The notes below the pieces were generated by a model. That model saw only the letters and a list, made by a program, of their open reading frames with translations, ran no database searches and had not been told where the DNA came from. 64,000 bases of DNA from Pseudomonas fluorescens (GTDB taxonomy: Bacteria > Pseudomonadota > Gammaproteobacteria > Pseudomonadales > Pseudomonadaceae). This document shows positions 10,661-19,871 of the stretch, in pieces; position 1 is the stretch's first letter, and each line of letters begins with the position of its first letter. Both the position numbers and the translations under genes were made by a program. The stretch is taken from contig NZ_CABVIY010000006.1 in assembly GCF_902498195.1 (NCBI RefSeq), forward strand, positions 186,001-250,000. The letters are read 5' to 3'.

Positions 10661-10688
10661 TTGCAAAAGTCCGGATATTCCTTAGAAT
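10661..10688 (+). promoter_or_regulatory. Candidate sigma-70 promoter of the rpsP operon
   Basis: TTGCAA at 10661-10666 and TAGAAT at 10683-10688 with a 16-base spacer, 72 bases upstream of rpsP. Confidence 0.6.
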
Positions 10689-10760
10689 ATGCGGCCTTTC
10701 GGGCACCCATGCCCGCTGTGCCTTTAGATTTGCAGCACCGACTACAGGAACGATGTTCAC

Positions 10761-11012
10761 ATGCTAACAATCCGTCTTGCCCTTGGCGGCTCCAAAAAGC
10801 GCCCGTTTTACCACTTGACCGTAACCGACAGCCGCAACCCGCGCGACGGTTCGCACAAGGAACAGGTTGGTTTCTTCAACCCGGTTGCTCGTGGTCAAGA
10901 AGTCCGTCTGTCCGTGAACCAAGAGCGCGTAGCCTACTGGCTGAGCGTTGGTGCACAACCTTCTGAGCGCGTTGCTCAGTTGTTGAAGGAATCTGCTAAG
11001 GCTGCGGCCTGA
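10761..11012 (+). CDS. rpsP: 30S ribosomal protein S16
   Basis: An 83-residue ribosomal protein with the family start MLTIRLALGGSKKRPFYHL and the VGFFNPVA segment. It is the first gene of the conserved rpsP-rimM-trmD-rplS operon and ends five bases before rimM. Confidence 0.97.
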   Translation: MLTIRLALGGSKKRPFYHLTVTDSRNPRDGSHKEQVGFFNPVARGQEVRLSVNQERVAYWLSVGAQPSERVAQLLKESAKAAA

Positions 11013-11017
11013 GCAAT

Positions 11018-11554
11018 ATGAACGCGACGCCAGCTGTTGCTGATGATTTGATCGTTATCGGCAAGATTTATTCTGTTCACGGCGTTCGCGGCGAAGTGAA
11101 GGTGTATTCCTTTACTGATCCGATTAAGAACCTGCTGGATTACAAAACCTGGACGCTCAAGCGTGACGGCAATGTAAAGCAGGTAGAGCTGGTCAGCGGA
11201 CGCGGGAACGACAAGTTCCTGGTCGCAAAGCTCAAGGGTCTCGATGATCGTGAAGAAGCGCGTCTTCTGGCCGGTTATGAGATCTGCGTGCCGCGCAACC
11301 TGTTTCCTGAACTGACCGACGGCGAGTACTACTGGTACCAGCTGGAAGGTCTCAAGGTCATCGACACCCTCGGGCAACTGTTCGGGAAGATCGATCACCT
11401 GCTGGAGACCGGCTCGAATGATGTAATGGTGGTCAAGCCTTGCGCTGGCAGCCTGGATGATCGCGAACGCCTGTTGCCCTATACGGAGCAATGCGTGTTG
11501 GCCGTCGACCTGGCCGCGGGCGAGATGAAGGTGGATTGGGACGCGGACTTCTAA
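11018..11554 (+). CDS. rimM: Ribosome maturation factor RimM
   Basis: A 178-residue 16S rRNA processing factor that binds S19 during assembly of the 30S head. The N-terminal RimM domain shows IGKIYSVHGVRGEVKVYSFT; the C-terminal PRC-barrel part includes DGEYYWYQLEGLKV. Length is normal. It ends two bases before the trmD GTG start, so the two are likely translationally coupled. Confidence 0.95.
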   Translation: MNATPAVADDLIVIGKIYSVHGVRGEVKVYSFTDPIKNLLDYKTWTLKRDGNVKQVELVSGRGNDKFLVAKLKGLDDREEARLLAGYEICVPRNLFPELTDGEYYWYQLEGLKVIDTLGQLFGKIDHLLETGSNDVMVVKPCAGSLDDRERLLPYTEQCVLAVDLAAGEMKVDWDADF

Positions 11555-11556
11555 GC

Positions 11557-12309
11557 GTGGCTAACTTGCGCGTAGAAGTGATCAGTTTGTTTCCCGAGAT
11601 GTTCTCCGCCATCAGCGAGTACGGCATCACCAGTCGGGCGGTGAAACAGGGGCTCTTGCAGCTCACCTGTTGGAATCCGCGAGACTACACGACGGATCGA
11701 CATCACACTGTGGATGATCGCCCATTTGGCGGTGGTCCGGGCATGGTGATGAAGATCAAGCCCCTGGAAGATGCTCTGGTTCAGGCCAAGGCTGTCGCCG
11801 GGGAGGGCGCGAAGGTGATTTACCTGTCGCCCCAAGGCCGTCAACTGACTCAGTCGGCGGTGCGCGAGTTGGCGAATCTGGATGCATTGATCCTGATTGC
11901 CGGCCGCTATGAAGGCATTGACGAGCGCTTTATTGAGGCTCATGTCGATGAAGAGTGGTCGATTGGCGACTATGTACTGTCTGGCGGCGAGCTGCCGGCG
12001 ATGGTCCTGATCGATGCGGTTACACGACTGCTGCCTGGAGCTTTAGGGCATGCGGACTCCGCCGAGGAAGATTCCTTTACGGATGGTTTGCTGGATTGCC
12101 CGCACTACACCCGACCGGAGGTGTATGCGGATCAGCGTGTTCCCGACGTATTGCTAAGTGGCAATCACGCGCACATCCGGCGTTGGCGTCTAAAGCAGTC
12201 CCTTGGTCGGACCTTTGAACGACGCGTCGATCTTCTGGAAAGCCGCTCGCTTTCTGGAGAAGAGAAGAAGCTGCTCGAGGAATACATCCGCGAGCGGGAC
12301 GATAGTTAA
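11557..12309 (+). CDS. trmD: tRNA (guanine(37)-N(1))-methyltransferase TrmD
   Basis: A 250-residue SPOUT methyltransferase that makes m1G37 in tRNAs and prevents frameshifting. The SAM-binding trefoil knot is visible as LSPQGRQLTQ, AGRYEGIDERFIE and YVLSGGELPAMVLIDAV. I chose the GTG at 11557 because it gives VANLRVEVISLFPEMF, the family N-terminus, and the usual length; the open frame begins further upstream inside rimM. Confidence 0.96.
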   Translation: MANLRVEVISLFPEMFSAISEYGITSRAVKQGLLQLTCWNPRDYTTDRHHTVDDRPFGGGPGMVMKIKPLEDALVQAKAVAGEGAKVIYLSPQGRQLTQSAVRELANLDALILIAGRYEGIDERFIEAHVDEEWSIGDYVLSGGELPAMVLIDAVTRLLPGALGHADSAEEDSFTDGLLDCPHYTRPEVYADQRVPDVLLSGNHAHIRRWRLKQSLGRTFERRVDLLESRSLSGEEKKLLEEYIRERDDS

Positions 12310-12354
12310 CAACGTATCGATGGTAGATCCGACGATTTACCTTAGGAGCACAGC

Positions 12355-12705
12355 ATGACTAACAAAATCATCCTTGCACTCGAAGCAGAGCAGATGACCA
12401 AAGAGATCCCTACCTTTGCCCCGGGCGACACCATTGTCGTTCAGGTGAAAGTGAAGGAAGGCGACCGTTCGCGTCTGCAAGCGTTCGAAGGTGTTGTTAT
12501 CGCCAAGCGTAACCGCGGCGTAAACAGTGCATTCACCGTTCGTAAAATCTCCAACGGTGTTGGCGTAGAACGTACTTTCCAGACCTACAGCCCGCAAATC
12601 GACAGCATGGCCGTTAAACGTCGCGGTGACGTACGTAAAGCCAAGCTGTACTACCTGCGTGACCTGTCTGGTAAAGCAGCTCGCATCAAGGAAAAACTGG
12701 CTTAA
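12355..12705 (+). CDS. rplS: 50S ribosomal protein L19
   Basis: A 116-residue ribosomal protein at the 30S/50S interface, recognised from [30 protein letters not shown] and the C-terminal [17 protein letters not shown]. It is the last gene of the operon, with AGGAG upstream of the ATG, and a strong terminator follows. Confidence 0.97.
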
Positions 12706-12723
12706 GTCCAGCTTCCGATGCAG

Positions 12724-12751
12724 AAAAAAGCAGCCTACGGGCTGCTTTTTT
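12724..12751 (+). terminator. Rho-independent terminator of the rpsP-rplS operon
   Basis: AAAAAAGCAGCC tacg GGCTGCTTTTTT; strong in both directions, so it may also end the convergent antiporter transcript. Confidence 0.92.
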
Positions 12752-12785
12752 GTTGCCTGTGATTTGTTCCAGACTCCGCGTCGTG

Positions 12786-12854
12786 GCTTTCGCGAGCAGG
12801 CTCGCTCCCGCAGTGGAAGACAGTTCCCTGTGGGAGCGAGCCTGCTCGCGAAGC
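12786..12854. repeat. REPIN between rplS and the antiporter gene
   Basis: Inverted REP arms of the GTGGGAGCGAGCCTGCTCGCGAAGC subtype, between two convergent genes. Confidence 0.85.
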
Positions 12855-12860
12855 GATATT

Positions 12861-14669
12861 TCAGGCGCCGGTGACTTCAGGCTGGATCAACGCCAGCAAC
12901 GTCCAGCCCGCCGAAGGCTTGAACGCGCTGTCTGGCGTCACCACATGCACCCAGCCACTGTTATCGCGCATGAACAACAACGTCGCGCGAGCCCCGTGCA
13001 GCGCCCGGTAATCGTCCCAGCAGAAACCTTCCTTCAGCGTCGTGCTGTACAACTCGGCGCCCTGGCTCAGTTGACTGGCCAGTTTGCCGTAGGTCAGTGC
13101 CTCGCTGCCGAGTTGATTGGCGCGATGTTCCAGGCTGGTCCGGTGTTTGTCGGAGCGGCGGCTTTCCAGGCCGCTGGCCAGGCCGAACATCCGCTGATGG
13201 CCGAAATCGTGACGAAAACGCATCAAGGCCAAGGTATTCATTTCCCCTGACGGTGACAGTGCCAGCAAATGCCCAAGCCCCACCAGGTCCAAGTGCGCAT
13301 CGGCATGTTGTGAGGCTGGATTACCGAAGTAAGTCGGTAGGCCGTCCATTCGGGCCGCACGGATGTTTTCCCAGCTGGAGTCGGTGAGCAGGACACGGCA
13401 GCCCAGTTGTTGCAGGGCTTTTCCCAAGGTGCGTGCGGGACCGTTGGCGCCAACGACCAGGAAGCCGCTCGGTGCCGGCTCTGCCACTTTCAGCAGGCGC
13501 GCCAGTGGGCGTGCGGTGGCACTTTGCAACACCACGGTGCCAATGATTACCGCAAACGTCAGCGGCACCAGGAGCAGGGCGCCTTGGTGGCCGACTTCGT
13601 CCAGCCGGATGGCGAATACGGCCGACACAGCAGCCGCGACAATGCCGCGCGGGGCGATCCATGCCAGCAATGTCCGCTCGCGCCAGCCCAGGCTGGAGCC
13701 CGCCGTACAGAGCAACACGTTCAAGGGGCGGGCAATGAATTGAATGATCAGCAGCAGCATCAACACCGGCGCCCCGAGGGCGATCAAGGCATTCAGGTCC
13801 AGCCGCGCGGCGAGCAATATGAACAGCCCGGAAATCAGCAGGACGCTGAGGTTCTCCTTGAAGTGCAGGATATGTCGCACGTCCACGCCCTTCATGTTGG
13901 CCAGCCACATGCCCATGAGCGTCACCGCCAGCAGGCCGGATTCATTCATGACTTGATTGGCGGCAATGAAAATACTCAGTACCGCGGCCAGGGACGCCAG
14001 GTTGTGCAGGTACTCCGGCAACCAATGCCGCCGGATGATCGAGCCCAATACCCAGCCACCGACCACGCCGAACAGGCAGCCGCACAGAATCACCCCGCCA
14101 AAGGTCAGCAGGCTTTGCGTCAGGCCGTCGCCCTCGGCATTGGCGATGATGAAGCTGTAGACCACCACCGCCAGCAATGCGCCGATCGGGTCGATGACAA
14201 TGCCTTCCCAGCGCAGGATGCTGGCAATCGATGCTTTCGGGCGTACGACGCGCAGCATGGGCACAATGACGGTCGGTCCGGTCACCAGCGTCAAGCTGCC
14301 GAACAGGGCCGCCAGCATCCAGTCGAACCCCAGCAGCCAGTGAGTGGCCAGGGCGATGACTACCCAGGTCGCGAGGGCGCCGAGTGTCACCAGGCGACGC
14401 ACAACGCTGCCGATCTCGCGCCATTCCGACAGATGCAGCGTCAAGCTGCCCTCGAACAGGATCAGCGCTACCGCCAGAGACACGAGCGGCATCAGCAAGG
14501 GGCCGAACATTTCCTGCGGATCGAGCCAGTGCAAAACGGGGCCGACCAGAATGCCGGTTAACAGCAGAAACAGAATCGCCGGCAGCTTCAATCGCCAGGC
14601 CAGCCATTGGCAACCGAGCGCCGCCGCGCCAATACCGCCAAACGCCAATAAAATCTGCTCTTCGCTCAT
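12861..14669 (-). CDS. Cation:proton antiporter (CPA family) with C-terminal nucleotide-binding domain
   Basis: A 602-residue membrane protein. Residues 1 to ~390 contain about twelve hydrophobic helices with the Na+/H+ exchanger segments LVTGPTVIVPMLRVVRPKAS and EGIVIDPIGALLAVVVYSF; the DPIGA aspartate is the expected ion-binding position. After residue ~400 there is a cytoplasmic domain beginning GFLVVGANGPARTLGKALQQ, a Rossmann-like RCK/TrkA-N fold that may gate the channel. Substrate (Na+, K+) cannot be told. It is divergent from xerD, as in other Pseudomonas. Confidence 0.87.
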   Translation of the reverse strand: MSEEQILLAFGGIGAAALGCQWLAWRLKLPAILFLLLTGILVGPVLHWLDPQEMFGPLLMPLVSLAVALILFEGSLTLHLSEWREIGSVVRRLVTLGALATWVVIALATHWLLGFDWMLAALFGSLTLVTGPTVIVPMLRVVRPKASIASILRWEGIVIDPIGALLAVVVYSFIIANAEGDGLTQSLLTFGGVILCGCLFGVVGGWVLGSIIRRHWLPEYLHNLASLAAVLSIFIAANQVMNESGLLAVTLMGMWLANMKGVDVRHILHFKENLSVLLISGLFILLAARLDLNALIALGAPVLMLLLIIQFIARPLNVLLCTAGSSLGWRERTLLAWIAPRGIVAAAVSAVFAIRLDEVGHQGALLLVPLTFAVIIGTVVLQSATARPLARLLKVAEPAPSGFLVVGANGPARTLGKALQQLGCRVLLTDSSWENIRAARMDGLPTYFGNPASQHADAHLDLVGLGHLLALSPSGEMNTLALMRFRHDFGHQRMFGLASGLESRRSDKHRTSLEHRANQLGSEALTYGKLASQLSQGAELYSTTLKEGFCWDDYRALHGARATLLFMRDNSGWVHVVTPDSAFKPSAGWTLLALIQPEVTGA

Positions 14670-14778
14670 GGCCGTTCCCTGTTCCTTGAATTAACGGGCT
14701 ATGAAAGACTAGCGGTCGTTTCTACCGTCCATTTTGATTTTTACTGCGCAGTGACAAGGCTGCGTCTCTTGAGTGCCC

Positions 14779-15675
14779 ATGCCTGCCATCGATCACCCTT
14801 TGATAGACCAATTCCTCGATGCCCTGTGGCTGGAAAAAGGTCTTTCCGATAACACCCGCGATGCCTATCGCAGCGACCTTGCACTGTTCAACGGCTGGGT
14901 GCAGGAAAAGGGCCTGGAGCTGGTCAATGCGGGTCGCGAGTTGATCCTCGATCACCTGGCCTGGCGGGTCGAGCAAAACTACAAACCGCGTTCCACCGCG
15001 CGATTTCTCTCTGGCGTGCGAGGCTTCTATCGCTATTTGTTGCGGGAAAAGCTGATCGCCGTCGATCCAACCCTTCGCGTCGACATGCCGCAGCTCGGCA
15101 GGCCGTTGCCCAAATCCTTGTCGGAAGCGGATGTCGAGGCTTTGCTGGCGGCGCCCGATTTAAGCGAGGCGATTGGCCAGCGCGACCGGGCCATGCTTGA
15201 GGTCCTGTACGCCTGCGGCCTGCGCGTGACGGAGTTGATCAGTCTGACGCTGGAGCAGGTCAACCTGCGCCAGGGCGTGCTGCGGGTGATGGGCAAGGGC
15301 AGCAAGGAACGACTGGTGCCGATGGGCGAGGAGGCAATCGTCTGGGTCGAGCGTTACCTGCGTGATGGGCGTGGCGAGCTGCTCGGCGGGCGTCCCAGCG
15401 ATGTACTGTTCCCCAGCCAGCGCGGCGAGCAGATGACCCGCCAGACGTTCTGGCACCGGATCAAGCATCAGGCCAAGGTGGCGGGCATCGGCAAGTCGCT
15501 GTCGCCGCACACCTTGCGCCATGCCTTCGCCACGCACCTGCTCAACCACGGTGCGGATCTTCGGGTGGTGCAAATGCTGCTTGGCCATAGCGACTTGTCG
15601 ACCACCCAGATCTACACCCATGTCGCCCGTGCGCGCTTGCAGGACCTGCACGCCAAACACCACCCGCGCGGCTGA
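14779..15675 (+). CDS. xerD: Site-specific tyrosine recombinase XerD
   Basis: A 298-residue recombinase that with XerC resolves chromosome dimers at dif under FtsK control. The N-terminal core-binding domain begins IDQFLDALWLEKGLSDNT. The catalytic residues are visible: Arg in YACGLRVTELI, Lys in MGKGSKERLVPMG, His-x-x-Arg in SPHTLRHAFATHLL, His in LGHSDLSTTQIY, and the nucleophile Tyr in IYTHV. The ATG at 14779 gives the family N-terminus; a GTG two codons upstream is also possible. Confidence 0.96.
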   Translation: MPAIDHPLIDQFLDALWLEKGLSDNTRDAYRSDLALFNGWVQEKGLELVNAGRELILDHLAWRVEQNYKPRSTARFLSGVRGFYRYLLREKLIAVDPTLRVDMPQLGRPLPKSLSEADVEALLAAPDLSEAIGQRDRAMLEVLYACGLRVTELISLTLEQVNLRQGVLRVMGKGSKERLVPMGEEAIVWVERYLRDGRGELLGGRPSDVLFPSQRGEQMTRQTFWHRIKHQAKVAGIGKSLSPHTLRHAFATHLLNHGADLRVVQMLLGHSDLSTTQIYTHVARARLQDLHAKHHPRG

Positions 15676-15686
15676 CCTCGGCCCAG

Positions 15687-15776
15687 GAGGGGGCGGGCTT
15701 GCTCGCGAATGCGGTGTATCAGTCAAAGTGAGTGTCGACTGACACACTGCATTCGCGAGCAAGCCCGCTCCCACAG
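15687..15776. repeat. REPIN between xerD and dsbC
   Basis: Inverted pair of GGGCGGGCTTGCTCGCGAATGCGG-type arms. The left arm starts GGAGGGGGCGGG instead of GTGGGAGCGGG. Confidence 0.85.
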
Positions 15777-15927
15777 AACAAGCGCTCATCGGTGCCTTGT
15801 ATCACCGGCATTCGGCCCCGCGAGCCTTATGTGGTAGGCTTTGCCGGTTTGCACGATGGGCGGTTATGACCCGGTGTTTCGGTACTGGCGTTCTGATCGT
15901 CCCATTTGTCCGCCTTCAGGAGTTCTC

Positions 15928-16659
15928 ATGCGTCTGACCCAGATTTTCGCCGCCGCCGCCATTGCGTTGGTCAGCACCTTTGCCGTCGCCGATGACGCGG
16001 CCGACAAAGCCATCCGTAAGAGCCTGGAAAACCTCCAGCTCGAAGTGCCGGTAGAAACCATCACCGCCAGCCCGCTGCCGGGCCTCTATGAAGTCAAGCT
16101 CAAGGGCAGCCGTGTGCTGTACGCCAGCGCCGACGGCCAGTACGTGGTCCAGGGCTACATGTTCCAGCTCAAGGACGGCAAGCCGGTCAATCTGACCGAG
16201 AAGACCGAACGCCTGGGTATTTCCAAACTGGTCAACGATATTCCTGTCGCTGAAACCGTGGTGTACCCGGCCATCGGTGAAACCAAGTCGCACATCACCG
16301 TCTTCACCGACACCACCTGCCCGTACTGCCACAAGCTGCATGCCGAAGTGCCCGAGCTGAACAAGCGCGGCATCGAAGTGCGTTATGTGGCGTTCCCGCG
16401 CCAGGGCCTGGGTTCGCCAGGTGACGAGCAGCTGCAGGCCGTCTGGTGCTCCAAGGACAAGAAAGCGGCCATGGACAAGATGGTCGACGGCAAGGAAATC
16501 AAGGCCGCCCAGTGCGATAACCCGGTGTCCAAACAGTTTGCCCTCGGCCAGTCGATTGGCGTGAACGGTACACCGGCCATCGTTTTGGCTGACGGTCAGG
16601 TCATTCCGGGCTACCAGCCTGCGCCACAAGTCGCCAAACTGGCGCTGGGCGCGAAGTAA
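15928..16659 (+). CDS. dsbC: Thiol:disulfide interchange protein DsbC
   Basis: A 243-residue periplasmic disulfide isomerase. A signal peptide (MRLTQIFAAAAIALVSTFAV, cleavage after AVA) is followed by the dimerisation domain and then a thioredoxin domain with the redox motif CPYC at residues 131-134 (FTDTTCPYCHKLH). A second cysteine pair (VWCSKD and AQCDNP) matches the structural disulfide of DsbC, and the cis-proline loop is NGTPAIVLADG. The ATG at 15928 has CAGGAG upstream. It lies between xerD and hom, a conserved Pseudomonas order. Confidence 0.95.
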   Translation: MRLTQIFAAAAIALVSTFAVADDAADKAIRKSLENLQLEVPVETITASPLPGLYEVKLKGSRVLYASADGQYVVQGYMFQLKDGKPVNLTEKTERLGISKLVNDIPVAETVVYPAIGETKSHITVFTDTTCPYCHKLHAEVPELNKRGIEVRYVAFPRQGLGSPGDEQLQAVWCSKDKKAAMDKMVDGKEIKAAQCDNPVSKQFALGQSIGVNGTPAIVLADGQVIPGYQPAPQVAKLALGAK

Positions 16660-16668
16660 ATTCGCATC

Positions 16669-16774
16669 GTCAGGGCAAGCCTTGACGGTCATGGTCCGGC
16701 AGCGACATCGTCGGGCCATTAATAGAGAGCCGCGAGCATGCGGCTGTTTTTACGGCCGGCCTTGAGTCGGCCGT
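16669..16774 (+). promoter_or_regulatory. Series of hairpins in the dsbC-hom gap
   Basis: Several stems occur in a row: GTCAGGGC/GCCTTGAC (16669-16686, one mismatch), AGCCGC/GCGGCT followed by GTTTTT (16728-16751), and ACGGCCG/CGGCCGT followed by TTT (16752-16777). The second is terminator-like and may end dsbC; the others could form a leader for hom. I see no threonine-rich leader peptide. Confidence 0.55.
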
Positions 16775-16791
16775 TTTATGGGGAGTTCACA

Positions 16792-18096
16792 GTGAAACCG
16801 GTCAAAGTAGGCATCTGTGGGTTAGGGACCGTCGGTGGCGGTACCTTCAACGTACTTCAGCGCAACGCCGAGGAAATTGCTCGTCGTGCCGGGCGTGGAA
16901 TCGAAGTGGCACAAATTGCCATGCGCACGCCAAAGCCTCAGTTCCAAACGACCGGTATTGCGATTACCAACGATGTCTTCGAAGTGGCCACGAACCCTGA
17001 GATCGACATCGTCATAGAGCTGATGGGCGGCTACACCGTTGCCCGCGAGCTGGTACTCAAGGCCATCGAGAATGGCAAGCATGTGGTCACCGCGAACAAG
17101 GCGCTTATCGCTGTTCACGGCAATGAAATTTTCGCCAAGGCTCGCGAGAAGGGCGTGATCGTTGCGTTCGAAGCGGCCGTGGCCGGCGGCATCCCGGTGA
17201 TCAAGGCGATCCGTGAAGGCCTGTCCGCCAACCGCATCAACTGGGTCGCCGGCATCATTAACGGCACCGGCAACTTCATTCTCACTGAAATGCGCGAGAA
17301 AGGCCGGACCTTTGAAGACGTGCTGGCCGAAGCCCAGGCACTGGGTTATGCCGAAGCCGATCCAACCTTCGACGTCGAAGGCATCGATGCGGCGCACAAG
17401 CTGACGATCCTGGCGTCCATCGCGTTCGGCATCCCGCTGCAGTTCGACAAGGCGTACACCGAAGGCATCACCAAGCTGACCACCGCTGACGTGAACTACG
17501 CCGAAGCGCTGGGCTATCGCATCAAGCACCTGGGCGTGGCGCGCAGCACCGCGTCCGGCATCGAGCTGCGCGTTCACCCGACGCTGATTCCGGCCGATCG
17601 CCTGATCGCCAACGTCAACGGCGTGATGAACGCCGTGATGGTCAATGGCGATGCCGCCGGTTCGACCCTGTTCTACGGTGCCGGTGCCGGCATGGAGCCG
17701 ACCGCTTCGTCGGTGATCGCCGACCTGGTGGACGTGGTTCGCGCCATGACCTCCGACCCGGAAAACCGCGTGCCGCACCTGGCCTTCCAGCCGGATTCGT
17801 TGTCGGCTCACCCGATCCTGCCGATCGAAGCCTGCGAAAGCGCCTACTACCTGCGCATCCAGGCCAAGGATCACCCGGGCGTACTGGCCCAGGTGGCGAG
17901 CATCCTGTCGGAGCGTGGCATCAACATCGAGTCGATCATGCAGAAGGAAGTCGAGGAACACGACGGCCTGGTGCCAATGATCCTGCTGACCCACCGCGTG
18001 CTGGAGCAGAGCATCAACGATGCGATCGCTGCCCTGGAAGCCCTGGCGGGTGTGGTCGGTCCGGTCGTACGGATCCGTGTCGAGCACCTGAACTAA
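16792..18096 (+). CDS. hom: Homoserine dehydrogenase
   Basis: A 434-residue NAD(P)-dependent enzyme that reduces aspartate semialdehyde to homoserine, the branch point to threonine and methionine. The Rossmann motif GICGLGTVGGGTF is at the N-terminus. The catalytic core has AGIINGTGNFILTEM and EGIDAAHKLTILASIAFG, and an ACT domain (DHPGVLAQVASILSERGINI) lies at the C-terminus, suggesting feedback by threonine. I chose the GTG at 16792 with GGGAG upstream; an ATG at 16738 in frame would overlap the upstream hairpins and add unrelated residues. thrC follows. Confidence 0.95.
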   Translation: MKPVKVGICGLGTVGGGTFNVLQRNAEEIARRAGRGIEVAQIAMRTPKPQFQTTGIAITNDVFEVATNPEIDIVIELMGGYTVARELVLKAIENGKHVVTANKALIAVHGNEIFAKAREKGVIVAFEAAVAGGIPVIKAIREGLSANRINWVAGIINGTGNFILTEMREKGRTFEDVLAEAQALGYAEADPTFDVEGIDAAHKLTILASIAFGIPLQFDKAYTEGITKLTTADVNYAEALGYRIKHLGVARSTASGIELRVHPTLIPADRLIANVNGVMNAVMVNGDAAGSTLFYGAGAGMEPTASSVIADLVDVVRAMTSDPENRVPHLAFQPDSLSAHPILPIEACESAYYLRIQAKDHPGVLAQVASILSERGINIESIMQKEVEEHDGLVPMILLTHRVLEQSINDAIAALEALAGVVGPVVRIRVEHLN

Positions 18097-18110
18097 GCCG
18101 TTATCGTTCA

Positions 18111-18132
18111 CCGGGCCAGCGCGCTGGCCCGG
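18111..18132. other. Perfect 22-bp palindrome between hom and thrC
   Basis: CCGGGCCAGC followed by its exact reverse complement around a central GC. No T run follows, so it is more likely an RNA-stabilising or processing hairpin in a hom-thrC transcript than a terminator. Confidence 0.7.
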
Positions 18133-18162
18133 GTTTGCGAACTCTGTCTATTGGAGCCAGTC

Positions 18163-19572
18163 ATGCGTTATATCAGCACCCGCGGCCAGGCACCGGCCCT
18201 GAACTTCGAAGACGTCCTGCTGGCCGGTCTCGCGACCGACGGCGGTCTGTACGTCCCGGAAAACCTGCCACGTTTCACCCAGGAAGAAATCGCTTCCTGG
18301 GCCGGCCTGCCGTATCACGAGCTGGCTTTCCGGGTCATGCGCCCGTTCGTTACCGGCAGCATTCCGGACGCCGATTTCAAAAAGATCCTTGAAGAAACCT
18401 ACGGCGTGTTCGCCCATAGTGCCGTGGCGCCGCTGCGTCAGCTGAACGGCAACGAATGGATCCTGGAACTGTTCCACGGCCCGACCCTGGCGTTCAAGGA
18501 CTTCGCCCTGCAACTGCTCGGCCGCCTGCTCGACTACGTGCTGGAAAAGCGCGGCGAGCGCGTGGTGATCGTCGGTGCCACCTCGGGCGACACCGGTTCG
18601 GCCGCCATCGAAGGCTGCAAGCACTGCGAAAACGTCGACATCTTCATCCTGCACCCGCACAACCGTGTGTCCGAAGTGCAGCGTCGGCAGATGACCACCA
18701 TTTTCGGTGAGAACATCCACAACATCGCCATCGAAGGCAACTTCGATGACTGCCAGGAAATGGTCAAGGCGAGCTTCGCCGACCAGGGTTTCCTCAAGGG
18801 CACGCGCCTGGTGGCGGTGAACTCGATCAACTGGGCGCGGATCATGGCCCAGATCGTTTACTACTTCCACGCAGCCCTGCAGCTGGGTGGCCCGGCGCGT
18901 TCGGTGTCGTTCTCGGTGCCGACCGGCAACTTCGGCGATATCTTCGCCGGTTACCTGGCGCGCAACATGGGCCTGCCGATCAACCAGTTGATCGTCGCGA
19001 CCAACCGCAATGACATCCTGCACCGCTTCATGAGTGGCAATCAGTACGTCAAGGAAACCCTGCACGCCACCCTGTCGCCGTCCATGGACATCATGGTGTC
19101 GTCGAACTTCGAACGCCTGCTGTTCGACCTGCACGGTCGCAATGGCGCGGCGATTGCCGGGCTGATGGACAGTTTCAAGCAGGGCGGCGGCTTCAGCGTC
19201 GAGCAGGAGCGCTGGACCGAAGCACGCAAACTGTTCGACTCGCTGGCCGTGGATGATGCGCAAACCTGCGAAACCATCGCCGAAGTCTACGAGCAGACCG
19301 GCGAAGTGCTGGACCCGCACACCGCCATCGGCGTCAAGGCCGCACGCGAATGTCGCCGCAGCCTGGATATTCCGATGGTGATCCTCGGCACGGCCCATCC
19401 GGTCAAGTTCCCGGATGCCGTGGAAAAAGCCGGTGTAGGCAAAGCCCTTGAGCTGCCTGTCCATCTTTCCGATCTGTTCGAGCGAGACGAGCGTTGCACC
19501 GTGTTGCCGAACGACCTGAAAGCCGTTCAGGCCTTCGTCAGCCAGCATGGCAATCGCGGCAAGCCGCTGTAA
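18163..19572 (+). CDS. thrC: Threonine synthase
   Basis: A 469-residue PLP enzyme converting O-phosphohomoserine to threonine. The N-terminus MRYISTRGQAPALNFEDVLL is typical of the long bacterial form. The PLP-binding lysine is in FHGPTLAFKDFALQLLG, and the phosphate-binding loop is GATSGDTGSAAIEG. The ATG at 18163 follows TTGGAG. It is 66 bases downstream of hom and probably in the same operon. thrB is not adjacent, as in other pseudomonads. Confidence 0.96.
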   Translation: MRYISTRGQAPALNFEDVLLAGLATDGGLYVPENLPRFTQEEIASWAGLPYHELAFRVMRPFVTGSIPDADFKKILEETYGVFAHSAVAPLRQLNGNEWILELFHGPTLAFKDFALQLLGRLLDYVLEKRGERVVIVGATSGDTGSAAIEGCKHCENVDIFILHPHNRVSEVQRRQMTTIFGENIHNIAIEGNFDDCQEMVKASFADQGFLKGTRLVAVNSINWARIMAQIVYYFHAALQLGGPARSVSFSVPTGNFGDIFAGYLARNMGLPINQLIVATNRNDILHRFMSGNQYVKETLHATLSPSMDIMVSSNFERLLFDLHGRNGAAIAGLMDSFKQGGGFSVEQERWTEARKLFDSLAVDDAQTCETIAEVYEQTGEVLDPHTAIGVKAARECRRSLDIPMVILGTAHPVKFPDAVEKAGVGKALELPVHLSDLFERDERCTVLPNDLKAVQAFVSQHGNRGKPL

Positions 19573-19588
19573 TTAGCGAACGTCTCCA

Positions 19589-19690
19589 CTGTAGGAGCGA
19601 GCATGCTCGCGATGGACGTCAACGATAACGCGCCCAGTCTGAATTAGGGCGTTGTCCTGGCGTTCTTCGCGAGCATGCTCGCTCCTACAG
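19589..19690. repeat. REPIN of a GTAGGAGCGAGCATGCTCGCGA subtype
   Basis: Inverted repeat with perfect 20-bp-class arms (CTGTAGGAGCGAGCATGCTC and its complement) 102 bases end to end, just after thrC. The core AGCATGCT differs from the GGGCTTGC core elsewhere. Confidence 0.85.
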
Positions 19691-19871
19691 GTTGGGGGCG
19701 CGCTTCTCCCTCCCGACAAACGCGACCCCTCTGTTTTTTCCCTGTCATCTTTGCCATGCATGCTCTCTCAACCAGAGACGCAACATTCAGAACTTTCTTC
19801 TCGGGCCAGCGGTCATTTACTGTAGACATGCCCCAGGCACTTCGTTTTCGGACTATTGAGTGGTGATCGAG

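Noticed and set aside
14779..15675. xerD as an integrase of a mobile element
   Set aside because: Sequence and position (with dsbC, hom, thrC) are those of the housekeeping XerD; no attachment sites or phage genes are near.
16738..16791. An upstream ATG start for hom at 16738
   Set aside because: It would place the two terminator-like hairpins inside the coding region and add residues absent from the family; the GTG at 16792 has a good ribosome binding site.
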